This document shows, in pieces, positions 1 to 7,949 of a stretch of 64,000 nt of DNA. Location: positions 27,958 through 91,957 of the forward strand of contig DUBE01000038.1 in the NCBI GenBank assembly GCA_012960475.1. Direction: 5' to 3'. Under the pieces are notes generated by a model. The model searched no databases. It worked only from the letters and a program-made list of their open reading frames with translations, and was not told the origin of the DNA. Each line of letters opens with the position of its first letter. The first letter of the stretch is position 1. A program made the position numbers and the translations under genes. The DNA is from Planctomycetota bacterium (GTDB lineage: Bacteria > Planctomycetota > UBA1135 > GCA-002686595).

Positions 1-2
1 TT

Positions 3-809
3 GAGCACCAACTGGTGGGAGGACCTGACGGCTGGAGTCTCTTGGTGTCGAGAGAACACGCCAACCAGGCGGCTTCGGAGCTACGGGGCTATCAGGACGA
101 AAAGGCCGTCTGGCCACCCAAGCAAGTGCCCTTTGAGAAGGTCAGCAACGGTCGCCTTGGAGCCCTGGCCTATGGACTCATGATGATCGCCCTGTTCCCC
201 ATTGGCCAGCAGGGCCTGGCGGGAAAGAACTGGTATGAAGCGGGGCTGGTGGATGGGGTTCGTTTGCGCGCCGGAGAATGGGAACGACTGGTGACCGCCC
301 TGACATTGCACGCAGACCTGCCTCATCTCGCGGGCAACCTGCTCTTCGGCATCGGCTTTGGGGTCCTCGCCAGCCACACTCTGGGCACTGGGTTGGCCTG
401 GTTCTTGGCCCTCAGCGCAGGCGGTCTGGGCAACTGGATCAACGTGCTGATCACCGATCCGAGCCATCGTTCCCTGGGCGCTTCCACTGCGGTCTTCGGC
501 CTCTTGGGGGTGATGAGCAGCTACGAATGGATTCGTCGCAAGCACCTGCCCCTGGTAGCCCTTCGTCGTATCGCGCCCCTGATGGGAGCGGGTGTGCTCT
601 TGGGTTTCCTTGGAATGGGCAACAGCGATGGCGCCGGTCAAGTGGACATCGGCGCCCATGTGTTCGGCTTCCTTGCTGGCATTGCCCTGGGAGCAACAGT
701 CGGCTACGCACGCATACCACAGCGCTTGAGCAGCAAGGGTCAAGCCTGGACGGGTTTCGCTGCCTGCCTGCTTGTGGTGTTCGCCTGGATGGTCGCCCTC
801 TCTCGCTGA
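3..809 (+). CDS. Rhomboid-family intramembrane serine protease (5' end probably outside window)
   Basis: Membrane protease predicted to cut transmembrane substrates within the bilayer. Counting from the GTG at 15, the rhomboid signatures are HADLPHLAGN (about residues 99-108), GASTAVFG with the nucleophile Ser157, and DIGAHVFGFLAG with the catalytic His215. Five to six hydrophobic segments follow a soluble N-terminal stretch of about 45 residues. The frame stays open to the window edge without a convincing start, so the true start probably lies upstream. The gene converges on the VWA protein gene, 13 bases between stop codons. Family assignment is secure; the substrate is unknown. Confidence 0.88.
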   Translation, partial: EHQLVGGPDGWSLLVSREHANQAASELRGYQDEKAVWPPKQVPFEKVSNGRLGALAYGLMMIALFPIGQQGLAGKNWYEAGLVDGVRLRAGEWERLVTALTLHADLPHLAGNLLFGIGFGVLASHTLGTGLAWFLALSAGGLGNWINVLITDPSHRSLGASTAVFGLLGVMSSYEWIRRKHLPLVALRRIAPLMGAGVLLGFLGMGNSDGAGQVDIGAHVFGFLAGIALGATVGYARIPQRLSSKGQAWTGFAACLLVVFAWMVALSR

Positions 810-822
810 TAGCAAGAAGGCC

Positions 823-2427
823 TCACAGGGCCTTGGGGGAGACAATGCGCCCGCCGGAGATTTCAGCCAGGAGCCGTAGAGTTCCGTCCCCCTGCCCTCC
901 CAAAAGGACGCAGTAGAAACGCACCTGCAATACGGGCAGCAGACGGTCGAGGTAGTCCCGCACCCAACCCGGCCCGCTGCCGGTAGCGCCGTCACAGAGC
1001 ACAACCACCGTGTCCGGCATGCAGGCCTTGGGATCAATCTTGCCCGCTGGTCCGTGGGCCAGCGCCTCTTCGATGGCAGGCCGCAGGTTCGTGCCTCCGC
1101 CGGGCTGGCGAGCGCCAAGAGACTGGCGCAGGCGTGCGATGTTCTTGGGGGTGGGTTTGAGCATGTCGCCGGAGTAGATCGGCGGCCCGGAACTGAAAAG
1201 GATTACGTTGAAAACAGCACCCTCACCCAAGCCCTCCAGAGCGCTGAACAATTGTTCGAGGGCCAGTTCGTGGCGCGTCATACCGGAGGACAAGACGCCA
1301 TCCATGGATCCCGAATTATCCAACACAAAGGTCACCCGATCCCCATCGATATCCAAGCCAAAGAAGGAGGCCCGTGTGCGCGGGGCCTCTTTTTCGCGCT
1401 CGGTCTTGTGCATTGGGATCTTTCCCTGACGCACGGACACCCACCACTGAATCCAGTTGCGCGGATTGGTTCCAATTGATCGGCCGGAGATGTCCGAGAG
1501 GGCCCGGGCAAAGTCATTGGTCACCCGTCTCGAGCCCGTCTTGGCGCGCTTGAGCTGATCCCAGACCAGCATGCCATCGATCAGGATAGGAATACGGTCC
1601 TCTGGGGCAAAACCTCGGGACATCTGAATGGCGCGCACAGTGTCCCTCCAATCCGGACCCGCCATCAAGGCGGAGAGCAACGGCTGCAGATCCTTGCGAG
1701 CTCCCTTGCCCAGGGGGCGACGATCCGCCTGGGTCCGTTGCAACAGGGGTACGCTAGGATGCACCAGCCCCTCCACTTCAGGCTCGCCCAGAAGCCCCAC
1801 CAGCATTCTGTCGAGGGCCGGATCATTCCAGCCCGCGGAGTACATCAAGGCAACGGGACGCAGGGGATCCTGTAGGGAGCGACCCACTGTCAGCAGGCAC
1901 TGGCGACCCGCGGACAAGTGCCGGCTCTGGAGGACATTCAGGGCAGTCTTGCGACGGGCAAGTTCCTCCTTCTTGTTCAAGACCACTCCGAAAGAGAGCC
2001 CTGTAATCAACGGTGTGACTGCTTCGCCGGCACCCAGCATGCGCCGAACCAGAGTTCTCAAAGCCCGCGCGCTGGTACCTTTGGCTCCAACCTTGAACGG
2101 ACCACCAGGAGCCTTCCCACCGGAGGCGCCCAGGACATCCAGCAGAGGGGGTAGCAGCTTGGGCACAAAATGCGGGTCCTCCAGCAGTTGAGCCAGGGCC
2201 TCCAGAGTCGACTGATCCAAGGGGTCGGGCGCCTTGCCCTGCCGGAGAAGCCGGGCGTAACGGTCAAGGACTCGCACCACCTGCTGACTGTTGGGGTCCT
2301 GGACCCTGCAGTCCGCCTCTGCGCCCCCAAGTCCGACAGATCCAGCCCCGTGGGAAACACTTCCCTGCAAGAGCAGCAGGCCCAAACAACACGTCGGCCC
2401 AATCCATCGGATCCCAAAAGTAGCCAT
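823..2427 (-). CDS. Exported VWA-domain protein
   Basis: 534 residues with an N-terminal hydrophobic signal segment (about residues 10-28), an alpha-helical middle, and a C-terminal von Willebrand factor A domain. The metal-ion-dependent adhesion site is visible: DNSGS at 370-374, the Thr of GGGTNL near 446 and the Asp of LCDGATG near 479. VWA domains bind ligands through a divalent metal. The helical part resembles repeat scaffolds of exported proteins in planctomycete-like bacteria, but I cannot name a family for it. It is divergent from the sulfatase-like gene, with 88 bases between start codons for both promoters. Confidence 0.75.
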   Translation of the reverse strand: MATFGIRWIGPTCCLGLLLLQGSVSHGAGSVGLGGAEADCRVQDPNSQQVVRVLDRYARLLRQGKAPDPLDQSTLEALAQLLEDPHFVPKLLPPLLDVLGASGGKAPGGPFKVGAKGTSARALRTLVRRMLGAGEAVTPLITGLSFGVVLNKKEELARRKTALNVLQSRHLSAGRQCLLTVGRSLQDPLRPVALMYSAGWNDPALDRMLVGLLGEPEVEGLVHPSVPLLQRTQADRRPLGKGARKDLQPLLSALMAGPDWRDTVRAIQMSRGFAPEDRIPILIDGMLVWDQLKRAKTGSRRVTNDFARALSDISGRSIGTNPRNWIQWWVSVRQGKIPMHKTEREKEAPRTRASFFGLDIDGDRVTFVLDNSGSMDGVLSSGMTRHELALEQLFSALEGLGEGAVFNVILFSSGPPIYSGDMLKPTPKNIARLRQSLGARQPGGGTNLRPAIEEALAHGPAGKIDPKACMPDTVVVLCDGATGSGPGWVRDYLDRLLPVLQVRFYCVLLGGQGDGTLRLLAEISGGRIVSPKAL

Positions 2428-2515
2428 AAGCCGAAGAGAGTACCCATCCCAACCCCATCGGTTGCGGTTGGAAGGGAGCTAACTCCATGGACCCGGGTTC
2501 GTAGACTGGCCCCCC

Positions 2516-3868
2516 ATGCGGAATCTCAGCTGGATTCTGGCTGGCTGCCTGCTGGGCTGCGCGCCGACCCTCGAACCTCCCCAACAGGTCGTGCTGGTGG
2601 TCTGCGATACCCTACGAGCAGACCATCTATCGCTCTACGGCTACTCAAGACCCACCAGCCCCAACCTGGAGAAATTGGCACAACGCTCAACGGTCTTCCA
2701 CCGGGCTCAAGCCGCAGCGCCCTGGACCCTGCCCTCACACGCCTCCATGTTCACCGGGCTCTATCCCAGCGAGCATGGCGCGCACACCTTTTCAGAGGAT
2801 AAGCTCGCAAGCCTGCGCAAGCAGGGCTGGTCCGAAGACAACAACGTGGGACCTCTGGCGGACCACTACATCACACTGGCTGAGTACTTTGCCGAAAGGG
2901 GCTGGGCCACGGGCGCAGTGGTAGCCAACGTAGCCTACATGGACGAGCGCTTCGGCATCGCCCAGGGATTCGACACCTATCACCGCCAGAGGGGCCCGGT
3001 GGAAGAGATCACCCGTCGTGCGCTGCAGTTCATCAAGGCTCACCAAGAAGAGTCCTTCTTCCTGTTCGTCAACCTGATGGACACTCACCGGCCCTACAAC
3101 CTGCGCCCCCACCCCCCCATTCCTGATCACTCCTCGGATGGCAACCTGCTCAAGCGCCTGGTACCCCTGATCCTCGATCCCGGAGCCACCGCTCCTCCGG
3201 AACTGCTCGACGCCCTTGGAGACCAGTACGACACGGCGATTGCCAACCTGGACCAGGGCCTGGGGGATTTCTTTCAGGCTCTGGAATCCGATGGATTACT
3301 CGACCGCATGTGCCTCGTTGTGACCAGCGACCATGGCGAATTCCTCGGGGAACACGAATTGATCGAGCACAGCAAGGATGTGTACCAGGGCACCCTGCAT
3401 GTGCCCCTGATCCTCAAGGCACCCCAACAGACCGAGCGCCGGGATGACCTTGGCTGGATCGGCCACGTACACCTGCCGGGGCTGATCTTGGATGCCCTTG
3501 GACATCCTACTGCTGCTCCCCTCATGCGCCTGCATTGGCCACGGTCTGAGGGTGTCCTCTCGGAGAACTACGACAGCCGCCTGCACGACCTGCGCGCCCC
3601 CTGGGGGGACCGCTTCCGGCGCAGCCGCCGAGTCCTTGTGCACGGAGATCTCAAGACGATCCTCTCCAGTGACGGGAATCACGAAACCTATGACCTGGCC
3701 AGGGATCCCGAGGAAACCCAAGCGCTGGACCAGGGCGAAATCCGGGCCGCCCACCAAGAAAGGGCCCGTGGGAGCTTTGAAGGCCTGAAAGTAGCCCCTC
3801 CAGGAGAAGCCGTTCCCCTCGATGATGCGGCCCTGAAGGCCCTGGAACAGCTGGGGTATGGAGGTTGA
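2516..3868 (+). CDS. Sulfatase-fold lipoprotein (alkaline phosphatase superfamily, Thr at nucleophile position)
   Basis: 450-residue predicted lipoprotein: signal segment with lipobox LLGC, Cys15. The N-terminal metal motif VVCDTLRADHLSLYGY and the later TSDHGEFLGEH are typical of the sulfatase/alkaline-phosphatase fold. The formylglycine motif CxPxR is absent; the aligned segment is WTLPSHAS, so Thr71 replaces the Cys/Ser and His replaces the Arg. That favours a Thr-nucleophile phospho- or phosphoglycerol-type hydrolase or transferase over a true sulfatase (inference). A frameshifted remnant of a close paralogue lies at 4450-4672. The stop codon is immediately followed by an inverted repeat at 3869-3904. 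Confidence 0.82.
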   Translation: MRNLSWILAGCLLGCAPTLEPPQQVVLVVCDTLRADHLSLYGYSRPTSPNLEKLAQRSTVFHRAQAAAPWTLPSHASMFTGLYPSEHGAHTFSEDKLASLRKQGWSEDNNVGPLADHYITLAEYFAERGWATGAVVANVAYMDERFGIAQGFDTYHRQRGPVEEITRRALQFIKAHQEESFFLFVNLMDTHRPYNLRPHPPIPDHSSDGNLLKRLVPLILDPGATAPPELLDALGDQYDTAIANLDQGLGDFFQALESDGLLDRMCLVVTSDHGEFLGEHELIEHSKDVYQGTLHVPLILKAPQQTERRDDLGWIGHVHLPGLILDALGHPTAAPLMRLHWPRSEGVLSENYDSRLHDLRAPWGDRFRRSRRVLVHGDLKTILSSDGNHETYDLARDPEETQALDQGEIRAAHQERARGSFEGLKVAPPGEAVPLDDAALKALEQLGYGG

Positions 3869-3904
3869 CCTAAAATAACTAGGTATAACTATCCCTATTT
3901 TAGG
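3869..3904. promoter_or_regulatory. Inverted repeat upstream of RNA-like unit A
   Basis: CCTAAAATA (3869-3877) and TATTTTAGG (3896-3904) form a perfect 9-bp inverted repeat with an 18-base spacer, starting right after the sulfatase-like stop codon. A weaker version, CTAAA at 4797-4801 and TTTAG at 4823-4827, sits at the equivalent place in unit B. In both units the right arm ends 10-12 bases before the predicted -35 box, which suits an activator or repressor site. A transcript hairpin is the alternative reading. Confidence 0.45.
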
Positions 3905-3914
3905 TATTTTCCCC

Positions 3915-3942
3915 TGGACATGCGGGGCAATCCCCCTATAGT
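3915..3942 (+). promoter_or_regulatory. Predicted sigma70-type promoter of unit A
   Basis: TGGACA (3915-3920), a 16-base spacer, then TATAGT (3937-3942). Unit B has the same layout and the same 16-base spacer. The predicted start, near 3949, falls directly before the conserved TGAGCC block. Confidence 0.5.
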
Positions 3943-3948
3943 GCCTCA

Positions 3949-4026
3949 CATGAGCCAAGCGGTTCAGCCCTCGACCTCCGGGAATGAGGGGCAGCCCCGG
4001 GAGGGAAGGAGAGACTCTCCCGGCGG
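3949..4026 (+). ncRNA. Candidate structured RNA or leader, unit A
   Basis: The segment shares its sequence order with 4875-4953. Hairpin 1 pairs CCCTC (3968-3972) with GAGGG (3986-3990). Hairpin 2 pairs 3997-4005 with 4015-4023 (9 bp, one G-U) around the 9-base loop AAGGAGAGA. Unit B makes the same two hairpins with changed base pairs and an almost identical loop, which is what conserved RNA structure looks like. No known riboswitch or sRNA family was recognised. The 3' end is not defined: no terminator follows directly, so this could be the leader of the ORF at 4061. Confidence 0.45.
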
Positions 4027-4060
4027 TTGCAACCTGATCCTGAAACGCGGCACCGTCCGC

Positions 4061-4510
4061 ATGTCCTACCCCTGCCAAGCCATGATTACCCCCACCTTCC
4101 CCAACCCGTCGCGCAAACCTGTCCTGGACGCAGCTCGGGTCGATACTGTACGAGACATGCACGCCCCTGCCCTGGTCGCCGCAGGCGTCGCACAAGCAGC
4201 CGCCACCCTGGCCTACGCTCACGCCGCCCGTGCTACTCAGCAGGGCCTTTCAGCCGAGTGCTACCGCGCAGGCGCCCACCAAGCCACCGCCGCTGCCAAC
4301 CAAGCCTACACCGCCGCTCGCGCAGCCGCTGTCTATGGAGAGGTGGATGTGGCCTACCAGGCAGCTGTGGCCGCCTATGACGCAACAGCAGCAGCTACCG
4401 CCGCTGCCCGCACCGCCCGCCGCCGACGGAGTTCGGCTCACAAGTACGTTGCGCGCTGCAGTTCATCAAGACTCACCACGATGAGTGCTTGCTCCAACTC
4501 GTCAATCTGA
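4061..4510 (+). CDS. Ala-rich hypothetical protein downstream of unit A (doubtful)
   Basis: An open frame of about 149 codons from an ATG 38 bases after hairpin 2 of unit A; the same frame is open further upstream. The middle (about residues 35-115) is dominated by Ala with regularly placed Tyr, Gln and His, as in a long amphipathic helix, and is followed by a short Arg-rich run. I recognise no family and see no clear ribosome binding site. Its last 60 bases run out of frame through the start of the sulfatase-like remnant, so the C-terminus is probably not original. It may be a small real gene, a broken gene or chance. Confidence 0.3.
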   Translation: MSYPCQAMITPTFPNPSRKPVLDAARVDTVRDMHAPALVAAGVAQAAATLAYAHAARATQQGLSAECYRAGAHQATAAANQAYTAARAAAVYGEVDVAYQAAVAAYDATAAATAAARTARRRRSSAHKYVARCSSSRLTTMSACSNSSI

Positions 4511-4672
4511 TCAGCACCCAGCAGGCTCGCAGCCTGCGCCCCCCATCCCTGGGCGCTCCTCGGATGGCCCCCTGAATGAGCCCCGGTGCTCCTCGTTCTC
4601 CAAGCCGCAGCTGCTCAGGATCTGCTCTGGGCCCTTGGAGAGCGGAGCGACAAAGAGCTCACAAGCCTGAAC
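4450..4672 (+). pseudogene. Remnant of a sulfatase-fold paralogue
   Basis: Translation from 4453 gives ALQFIKTHHDECLLQLVNLI, matching ALQFIKAHQEESFFLFVNLM of the intact gene at about 3022-3081. Downstream, LRP then, after a frameshift near 4540-4545, PPIPGRSSDG matches PPIPDHSSDG. In a further frame DLLWALGERSDKELTSL matches LLDALGDQYDTAIANL. The remnant therefore covers about 75 codons of the middle of the enzyme with small deletions and no start. It is too diverged to be a recent copy. It suggests that a second sulfatase-like gene once stood downstream of unit A. Confidence 0.75.
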
Positions 4673-4796
4673 GGGAGACCCACCAGGACGGGTCCCCGAG
4701 AGCCTTGACAGGTCGCAGATGAAACCTGCGAGAGACGAGATCCCTATGGATCCTGCAGCCCCAGAGCCCGCGGCTGCTGAGCCTCGCCGGGCACCA

Positions 4797-4828
4797 CTAA
4801 ATATAGGTAGATTTATCCTGATTTTAGG
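4797..4828. promoter_or_regulatory. AT-rich element upstream of unit B
   Basis: An AT-rich block matching 3870-3904 in order and spacing: CTAAATATAGG on the left and TTTTAGGGATTTCCCC on the right, against TTTTAGGTATTTTCCCC in unit A. The pairing is weaker than in unit A (5 bp). It lies just upstream of the predicted -35 box at 4841. Confidence 0.35.
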
Positions 4829-4840
4829 GATTTCCCCATG

Positions 4841-4868
4841 TTGTATAAGCTATTACCCGATGTATGAT
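4841..4868 (+). promoter_or_regulatory. Predicted sigma70-type promoter of unit B
   Basis: TTGTAT (4841-4846), a 16-base spacer and TATGAT (4863-4868). The predicted start, about 4875, lies two bases before the conserved TGAGCC block, as in unit A. Confidence 0.55.
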
Positions 4869-4874
4869 GTGTGC

Positions 4875-5014
4875 ACTGAGCCGTGAGGCGCAGCCCGCGA
4901 CCTTCGGGACCGCGAGCACCGCTGGGAGAGAAGGAGAGGCTTTCCCACGGTTGTCATCACAGAGCTCACATGAAGAGGAGACCCGGGAAGGCGCCTGTAG
5001 GCGCCTTCCCCCTT
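4875..5014 (+). ncRNA. Candidate small RNA, unit B
   Basis: A predicted RNA of about 140 nt between a sigma70-like promoter and a strong hairpin. The block TGAGCCGTGAGGCGCAGCCC resembles unit A. Hairpin 1 uses CGCG (4896-4899) with CGCG (4911-4914). Hairpin 2 pairs 4923-4930 with 4940-4947 (8 bp, one G-U) around the loop AAGGAGAGG. The stem differs from unit A by paired changes while the loop core AAGGAGAG is kept. The loop contains both a Shine-Dalgarno-like core and an ANGGA motif, the type of site bound by CsrA-family proteins in hairpin loops (established for CsrA; its use here is inference). A tiny ORF from 4970 overlaps the terminator and is probably chance. Confidence 0.5.
4985..5014 (+). 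terminator. Hairpin terminator, first of twin pair
   Basis: GGGAAGGCGCC (4985-4995), loop TGTA, GGCGCCTTCCC (5000-5010): a perfect 11-bp stem, followed by CCTTCT rather than a clean T run. It probably ends unit B, and may also act on transcription arriving from the DDAH gene on the other strand. Confidence 0.6.
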
Positions 5015-5051
5015 CTACCTCTTAATTCAAACAGCTAAGGAGAAAGAGGAA

Positions 5052-5085
5052 CGGGAAGGCGTCTGTAGGCGCCTTCCCGCTTTTA
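5052..5085 (+). terminator. Hairpin terminator, second of twin pair
   Basis: A 12-bp stem with one G-U pair (5052-5063 with 5068-5079), loop TGTA, then CTTTTA. The stem sequence nearly repeats the hairpin 67 bases upstream, so the terminator itself is duplicated. It lies between unit B and the convergent DDAH gene. Confidence 0.65.
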
Positions 5086-5145
5086 TTGGCACATCGCGCG
5101 GTTGCAATGCCCTCACAACCTGAGGGCAGGGTCCTTGGAGGAGAC

Positions 5146-5928
5146 TCAGGTCCCTTCATTCCAAACCAGGGCCAGGCAGGTGACCCCCGCCTCGGCTGCC
5201 AGAAATTCTGAAATCGCGGTGGTCTCGACCTGCAAGCCCGCTGCGCGCACGAGTTCCACACTACGAGGATGTTCCTCGGGCATCACCAGCACCTCACCGA
5301 CCCTGAGAGCATTGGCGCCAAAAGGCTCGCGGCCGTCGATCTCAATGCGTCGAACATCTTCGGCGCGGTCCAAGTCCACCCACTCGGGTTGCAACAACAC
5401 CGTGTCCGGGGCCACCATGCAGGCGCCGGTCTTGAGGTGCAACGCCCCGCGCACTGGAGCCGCCTTGACCCGCAGACCATGGGGTAGGACCCCGTGGGCC
5501 AGTTCCTTCAAGCCTGCATGATTGGTGCGCGAGCCTAGGCCGCAGAACAAGACGTCTCCCAGGCGCAGGAGATCGCCCCCATCCAGGGTGGCCTGCTCCC
5601 CCACCACTTGCACCCTGGGACGGTCCTGAGGCAGAAATGGCAAGAGGGACTCCAATTCAAGGCGCCGGTCCGCTACGCCGGGACGGGCACAAACCACCAC
5701 GTCTTCAAATACACGCGCCGGGTCCTCAACAAAACAAGCGTCTGGCGCGCCCTCCAAGGCCGGCAGGACCGTGACCCCTACCCCAAGCCCGCGCAACAGC
5801 TCTGCCAGCCCCGCATGTTGTTCCCGCGCCCGTTGCAGGTCAATTCCCCGGCGCTCAAGGTAGGTCAACTGGCAAGCCCCCAGGTCTTCCCCTGGGGAAC
5901 GCATCAATGCGGTCAATGTCCTAGTCAT
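5146..5928 (-). CDS. ddaH: Dimethylarginine dimethylaminohydrolase
   Basis: 260 residues of the amidinotransferase/DDAH fold, the usual length for the family. DDAH hydrolyses N-omega-methylated arginines to citrulline and methylamines. Visible catalytic features are PDACFVEDPA (Glu68/Asp69), GALHLKTG with His164 and EAGVTC with the nucleophile Cys251 near the C-terminus. The ATG at 5928 overlaps the stop of the upstream aminopeptidase gene by 8 bases, so the two are very likely cotranscribed and translationally coupled. No signal peptide is seen, so it should be cytoplasmic. A related guanidino-group hydrolase is possible. Confidence 0.85.
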   Translation of the reverse strand: MTRTLTALMRSPGEDLGACQLTYLERRGIDLQRAREQHAGLAELLRGLGVGVTVLPALEGAPDACFVEDPARVFEDVVVCARPGVADRRLELESLLPFLPQDRPRVQVVGEQATLDGGDLLRLGDVLFCGLGSRTNHAGLKELAHGVLPHGLRVKAAPVRGALHLKTGACMVAPDTVLLQPEWVDLDRAEDVRRIEIDGREPFGANALRVGEVLVMPEEHPRSVELVRAAGLQVETTAISEFLAAEAGVTCLALVWNEGT

Positions 5929-7804
5929 GAATCAGAGGGTCAAGCGTTGCGGTACTGACAGCATGATAGAGCGGACGCGCCTGTGCATATATGCGTCTGG
6001 CCCGGGTCCGGCCCTCGGGACTGGCGCACAAGGCCGTGTACAGGGGCACAAGATACTTGCGCCGGCCAACGGTCAGCAGAAACTCCTCCAGGCGCTGCTG
6101 AACACCTTCGTACCCACCCAAGGTGCCAAGCTCAAGCCAGGCGCAAAGCACCTCTGCATTACCGGTGGAGGTCAGACCAAAGCTCAGATCCAAGGACTCA
6201 AGCAATTCAGGACCAGCATCCTGGCCAAGGCCATGGATCATGCGCAGCCATTGAAAAGTATTCCAGTCAGCGGTCTCGATCTCGCCTGGGTCAGTCCCGG
6301 CGATCAACCTCGAAACCGCCGCATCCACCATCAGGAGCGGCTCGCTTACGGCCTGAGGGGCATCATCGGGCAGACCCGGTCCGCGTAACCAAAGTTCGAG
6401 ATCCAGGTTTGCCATGGCCCCCGGCCGCAACTCTGCCAACCCATGCAATAGGTACTCCTCAAAGTCTGCTGTGCTCGCACTCCGAAAGGCGCGTCCTTCG
6501 AACCAACCGCGCAAGAAGTCATCCACATCCTCACGGCCCACCAACTCTTCAATGCGGCGCAGGAGAAGCGCTCCTTTCTCATAGGGCACCCAGGAGAATC
6601 CCATGTCAGGGTGGTGACCCTCAAGATCAATGGCCAACACGGTCTGCCATGGCTCCAGTGTCTCCATCTCGGCCAGCAACTCCGTGCGTGCCAAGGCCTT
6701 CTCCATGTTGGAACGTGGCACCCCATAAAGCGCCTCGATGATCCGCTGCTCGCAATAGACCGTAAAACCCTCGTTGAGCCAAAAATCCTCCCAGGTTTCG
6801 TTGGTGACCAAATTGCCAGACCAGGAGTGAGCCAACTCGTGCGCGATCAAGGAAATCAACGAGCGGTCCCCCGCCAGAATCGTCGGGTTCACAAAGGTCA
6901 GTAGAGGATTCTCCATTCCCCCGTAGGGAAAAGCCGGGGGCAGGACCAACACATCGTAGCGGCCCCAGCGATAGGGCCCGAAGAGTTGCTCAGCGGTGGC
7001 AAGCATGGCATCCAGGTCTGCCAGTTCATCCGCCGCCAGATCGATGGTGACCGGCTCTGCAAAGATAGCAACCCGAGGAGAAATCGCGCGGCGCTCCAAA
7101 CGACCACAAGCCAGTGCAATCAAATAGGGGGGAACTGGCAAACTGAGCTCGTGTTGCCACAACAAACGCCCTGGTTGCCCGGGTATTTCCTGAGCACCTG
7201 TGCCTTCGCCACTCATGACCACGCGAAGTTCCCGAGGCGCGCTCACCTCTGCACTCCAACTGACCCGATTCCCCGGAGTGTCCTGAATCGGCAACCAGGA
7301 CCGGGTCAAGATCGCTTGACCCTGGCTGTACATGAAGGGCTGCAGGGCGCTGGCGGTCTGCTCAGGGCCCAACCACTGCAGAGCCTCCCCCTCAGGTCGG
7401 GTACTCCAGCTGACCGTGACCGCTTGATCAGCTGCCTGCAACTCGATCACAAGGGCCTGCCCAATACGCTCCTGCGGAGCGCTCAAGCTGAACTCCCGCG
7501 GCTGGCCTTCCGGGCCCCACACTGAAATGCCATCCAAGGCCGCCACATCCAAGATCAAGGGGGCTCCAGGATCGGTTCGTCGCAGGGAATAGACCGCCGT
7601 CCCGTGCAAGCGACGGGCCTCGAAGTCCAACTCAAGGTCCATGTCCACATGGCTCACAGCCACCAGCCAAGGTCGGCTGGCCGAATGCTGATCCCAGTTG
7701 GGGGGCGCCTCCGGACAATTCGGGGCTTGCGCGATTTTCCCGCCCTGGCAGCCAGCAATCACCAGCAACCCGGCTCCAAGAATCACCCTCAGTGGTTTTT
7801 CCAT
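5921..7804 (-). CDS. M1-family zinc aminopeptidase lipoprotein
   Basis: 627 residues from the ATG at 7804, chosen because it gives a lipoprotein signal (LLVIAGC, Cys19); the frame is open further upstream. Gluzincin signatures are intact: GGMEN exopeptidase motif at about 295-299, HELAH at 322-326 and the third zinc ligand in NEGFT (Glu345). M1 enzymes remove N-terminal residues from peptides, and the lipobox places it at the cell envelope. It precedes ddaH in an overlapping operon and is divergent from the amidohydrolase gene at 7950. Confidence 0.87.
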   Translation of the reverse strand: MEKPLRVILGAGLLVIAGCQGGKIAQAPNCPEAPPNWDQHSASRPWLVAVSHVDMDLELDFEARRLHGTAVYSLRRTDPGAPLILDVAALDGISVWGPEGQPREFSLSAPQERIGQALVIELQAADQAVTVSWSTRPEGEALQWLGPEQTASALQPFMYSQGQAILTRSWLPIQDTPGNRVSWSAEVSAPRELRVVMSGEGTGAQEIPGQPGRLLWQHELSLPVPPYLIALACGRLERRAISPRVAIFAEPVTIDLAADELADLDAMLATAEQLFGPYRWGRYDVLVLPPAFPYGGMENPLLTFVNPTILAGDRSLISLIAHELAHSWSGNLVTNETWEDFWLNEGFTVYCEQRIIEALYGVPRSNMEKALARTELLAEMETLEPWQTVLAIDLEGHHPDMGFSWVPYEKGALLLRRIEELVGREDVDDFLRGWFEGRAFRSASTADFEEYLLHGLAELRPGAMANLDLELWLRGPGLPDDAPQAVSEPLLMVDAAVSRLIAGTDPGEIETADWNTFQWLRMIHGLGQDAGPELLESLDLSFGLTSTGNAEVLCAWLELGTLGGYEGVQQRLEEFLLTVGRRKYLVPLYTALCASPEGRTRARRIYAQARPLYHAVSTATLDPLIHD

Positions 7805-7949
7805 GGGGACATGCTGCGGCGCGCGCCGCGAAGCGCAACCCCCCAGCCACAGCAACTTTTTCAGATCGGGCAACTGGAGACCCGGGGCGGCTTCAGTGGG
7901 AGCTAGGCTCAGGGGCCAATCCGCCCCCAGCCCAATTCCAAGCCCACCC

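Noticed and set aside
81..1118. Long minus-strand frame opposite the rhomboid gene
   Set aside because: It is a codon-position shadow of the rhomboid and VWA genes, with no domain and low-complexity content.
3949..4953. Known riboswitch classes (glycine, cobalamin, lysine, SAH) for units A and B
   Set aside because: Short matching words occur, but the required conserved cores for each class are absent.
4970..5038. 22-codon ORF (MKRRPGKAPV...) after RNA unit B
   Set aside because: It runs through the terminator hairpin and its composition is that of the hairpin sequence; a leader peptide is not supported.
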